Of a stretch of 64,000 nt of DNA, positions 62,205-64,000 are shown piece after piece. Source of the DNA: VAZQ01 sp045811525 (GTDB lineage: Bacteria; Pseudomonadota; Alphaproteobacteria; Rhizobiales; Xanthobacteraceae); NCBI GenBank assembly GCA_045811525.1, contig JBJMTV010000035.1:21280-85279 (forward strand), given 5' to 3'. The notes beneath the pieces were generated by a model. That model was not told the DNA's origin, made no database searches, and saw only the letters and a list, made by a program, of their open reading frames with translations. A program made the position numbers and the translations under genes. The first letter of the stretch is position 1. Each line of letters begins with the position of its first letter.

Positions 62205-62235
62205 GTGGCTGGCCGGGCTCGTCCCGGCCAACCAC
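62205..62235. repeat. Palindromic REP-like hairpin
   Basis: GTGG-c-TGGCCGGG pairs with CCCGGCCA-a-CCAC around a CTCGT loop (13 bp, one mismatch). The sequence type resembles GC-rich palindromes scattered through Bradyrhizobiaceae genomes. The rest of the gap to 62490 holds nothing I can recognise. Confidence 0.65.
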
Positions 62236-62490
62236 CTCCTGGCGGTCCAAGCCACTCACTCTGCCAGTGCGCAGGGCCGCTTTCCCTCGCAGTATCTCAG
62301 ATAGGAGCGGGCGCCCGCACCTTATTGCGGGATTGCGAGCGGCCGCTGGACGGCTGCCAACGCGCCGCCCCGCCAGCGGATTGCCTACGCTCTTCCCGCG
62401 CAATAGCATCGCAATGTCACGCTCGGCGCGGCCGTGCCCGAAGGCTTGCGCTCGCACCAATTCGCATCCTCGGCCTACAGGAGGTTCGCT

Positions 62491-63567
62491 ATGCCGGCGA
62501 CTTTCAACATTCTGATCATGGGCGCCTCCTATGGATCCCTGCTGGCTTCCAAGTTGTTGTTCGGCGGCCATAAGGTCCATCTGGTCTGTCTGCCGGCTGA
62601 GGCTGATCTGATCAACGCCGAAGGGTTTCGCGTTAGGCTCCCGGTGCGCGGCCGCAAGGAGCCAGTGGAGCTCGATTCACGCAAACTGCCGGGCAAGGTG
62701 ACGGCGGGCGGTGTCGGAAGCGTCAATCCGGCAGATTTCGATCTCGTCGGGCTCGCCATGCAGGAGCCGCAGTACCGTTCGCCAGGGGTGCGCGAGCTGC
62801 TCGATGCCGTGGCGAAGTCGCGGGTCCCGTGCATGTCCATCATGAACATGCCTCCGCTGCCCTACGTGAAGCGTATTCCCGGCCTCGACTACGAGGGGCT
62901 CAAGCCGGCCTATACCGACGCGAGCGTCTGGGACAGCTTTGATCCTGCCACCATCACCTTGAACAGTCCTGACCCTCAGGCGATCCGTCCGCCAGAGGAG
63001 AAGGTGAATGTGCTGCAGGTCACCCTGCCGACAAATTTCAAGGTGGCGCGCTTCGACAGCGAGAAAGCGACCGGCATACTGCGGCAGCTGCAGAATGAGA
63101 TCGAGGCCATTCGTTACGAAACGCCGGATGGCAAGATCGAGCTGCCGGTGAAGCTGAAAGTCTACGATTCGATTTTCGTGCCGCTGGCCAAGTGGGCGAT
63201 GCTGCTCGCGGGCAATTATCGTTGCGTAACCAAAGACGGGATGCGCACCGCCCAGGAAGCCGTGCACAGCGACATCGAGACCTCGCGCGCCGTCTACAAT
63301 TTCGTATTCGACCTGTGCGTGAAGCTTGGCGCGAAACCGCAGGACCTGGTGCCTTTCGAGAAGTACGCTGCCGCCGCGCAAAGCCTGGTGCGCCCAGCGT
63401 CAGCCGCGCGCGCGCTCAACAACGGCGCTGTCTATATCGAGCGCGCGGACAAGCTGGTGCAGCTCATTGCCAGGCAGAAGGGGCTGAGCCATCCGGTGAT
63501 CGACGCTACCGTGGCGCTCGTCGACGCGAGACTTGAGGCCAATCGCAAGAAGGCCGCCGCCGCCTGA
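62491..63567 (+). CDS. Ketopantoate-reductase-like protein (ApbA/PanE fold)
   Basis: A 358-residue protein with an N-terminal Rossmann domain (ILIMGASYGSLLASKLLFGGH) and a C-terminal all-helical domain of the 6PGDH-like type (WAMLLAGNYRCVTKDGMRTA). The glycine motif is GASYGS where PanE has GxGAIG. It is larger than PanE (about 300) and lacks the usual catalytic-lysine block in clear form, so the substrate is uncertain. AGGAGG lies six bases upstream of the ATG. It is convergent with the ABC gene at the right edge. Confidence 0.8.
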   Translation: MPATFNILIMGASYGSLLASKLLFGGHKVHLVCLPAEADLINAEGFRVRLPVRGRKEPVELDSRKLPGKVTAGGVGSVNPADFDLVGLAMQEPQYRSPGVRELLDAVAKSRVPCMSIMNMPPLPYVKRIPGLDYEGLKPAYTDASVWDSFDPATITLNSPDPQAIRPPEEKVNVLQVTLPTNFKVARFDSEKATGILRQLQNEIEAIRYETPDGKIELPVKLKVYDSIFVPLAKWAMLLAGNYRCVTKDGMRTAQEAVHSDIETSRAVYNFVFDLCVKLGAKPQDLVPFEKYAAAAQSLVRPASAARALNNGAVYIERADKLVQLIARQKGLSHPVIDATVALVDARLEANRKKAAAA

Positions 63568-63604
63568 CTATTGCGCGGCTGCGGCGCTGGCGGGCACCGC
63601 GGAC

Positions 63605-64000
63605 CTAATGCGCTGGCTCGCCCACGGCCTCGCACAACCGGAACGACTCCGCTTGACGCGTCATGGTCAGTCGGCGCCGGTGAAATGCGTCCAGTGTCGA
63701 GCGGTGTCCGATCGAGACGATCGTCGTATCCTTCAGGCGCTCTGCCAGTAGCCGGTAGAGGTCGGCTTCCGCGGGCTCGTCGAGCGAGGCAGTCGCCTCG
63801 TCGAGGAAGAGGTAATCCGGGCGCTCGAGGATAACCCGCGCAATGCCGAGCCGCTCCTGCTCACCTGGTGACAGCATCCGGTTCCAATGCGCCTCCTCAT
63901 CAAGCCGCTGAGCGAGGTCGGGCAACCCAACGGCCTTGATGACCTCGGCGATTTCCTCATGGGTAAAGACGCCTGGCTCGGCAGGATAGCTCACCGCCGC
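63605..64000 (-). CDS. ABC transporter ATPase end, SbmA/YddA type (truncated by window)
   Basis: The last 132 codons of a larger minus-strand gene that continues past the right edge. The ABC signature LSPGEQERLGIARVIL and Walker B YLFLDEATASLDEPAE are visible, followed by the switch histidine in IVSIGHRST. The signature form LSPGEQ and the C-terminal context are typical of fused YddA/SbmA-like ABC transporters for vitamins or peptides. The permease half would lie outside. Confidence 0.85.
   Translation of the reverse strand, partial: AAVSYPAEPGVFTHEEIAEVIKAVGLPDLAQRLDEEAHWNRMLSPGEQERLGIARVILERPDYLFLDEATASLDEPAEADLYRLLAERLKDTTIVSIGHRSTLDAFHRRRLTMTRQAESFRLCEAVGEPAH

Noticed and set aside
62125..62580. 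A 151-codon minus-strand frame covering the gap before the PanE-like gene
   Set aside because: It overlaps the start of the PanE-like gene, which has an AGGAGG site, and shows no motif.
1..64000. CRISPR arrays, tRNA or rRNA genes, insertion sequences, phage genes
   Set aside because: I looked for spaced direct repeats, T-psi-C-like arms and transposase or integrase motifs and found none that hold up by eye; a tool-based scan would be more sensitive for tRNA.

Overview
The window is GC-rich (roughly 62-64% by eye) chromosomal DNA of an alphaproteobacterium, most likely order Hyphomicrobiales (Rhizobiales), in the Bradyrhizobiaceae/Xanthobacteraceae neighbourhood. The evidence is the gene set and its order: tkt-gap-pgk-fba (class I aldolase), DUF4164-zapA-6S RNA-fau, ruvC-ruvA-ruvB followed by ybgC-tolQ-tolR-tolA-tolB-pal-cpoB-tilS-ftsH, RcdA (DUF1465) with DUF1192, and a TctC-type solute receptor. 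No phage, insertion sequence, CRISPR array, rRNA or tRNA was recognised. Almost all of the window is core chromosome.

Layout. 1-9.0 kb: end of a radical SAM gene, a small membrane protein, a Prx5-type peroxiredoxin, a DsbD-N-like secreted protein, yqgE, a large 7TM-PAS-GGDEF-EAL signalling protein, two long palindromes and a quinone oxidoreductase. 9.2-10.4 kb: a cell-cycle patch with DUF1192, a perfect CtrA box followed by what looks like a small RNA gene with its own terminator, and rcdA. 10.4-18.2 kb: rpmE, an ABC exporter, a GNAT enzyme, an ExbB/MotA-like plus OmpA/MotB-like stator pair, an inositol-phosphatase-family gene, a Sel1-repeat protein and a ThiE-like protein. 18.3-24.9 kb: central carbon genes fba, pgk, gap and tkt with a TctC receptor gene downstream of fba. 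25-28.8 kb: DUF4164, zapA, a secreted histidine phosphatase, 6S RNA, fau, a YmdB-type phosphoesterase and yebC.

28.8-33.3 kb: a TauE/SafE permease, then ruvC, ruvA, a cytidine-deaminase-family gene embedded in the ruv operon, ruvB, a GFA-family gene and ybgC. 33.3-34.6 kb: a TetR regulator and a DUF2852 gene interrupt the ybgC-tolQ junction. Both are preceded by the same operator motif (ATGTAAA-N5-TTTACAT). 34.9-46.8 kb: the Tol-Pal envelope machine, tilS, ftsH, a conserved unknown, an L,D-transpeptidase and a DUF4424 protein. 47.1-56.0 kb: a lower-GC cupin-like gene, nicotinate phosphoribosyltransferase, and an accessory catabolic cluster (LLM flavin enzyme, RraA-type aldolase, MFS carrier, NIPSNAP, TPP enzyme, class II aldolase, TetR). 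56.0-64.0 kb: universal stress protein, cytochrome c, the glycolate oxidase operon glcDEF, a Lys/Ser-rich histone-like protein, a ketopantoate-reductase-like protein and the end of an ABC transporter.

The observations most worth checking are the CtrA-box/small-RNA unit beside rcdA, the shared operator linking the TetR gene to DUF2852, the paired palindromes at 7.67-7.83 kb, the deaminase inside the ruv operon, the orphan stator pair and the catabolic cluster. No gene cluster here is clearly a new defence or mobile system.
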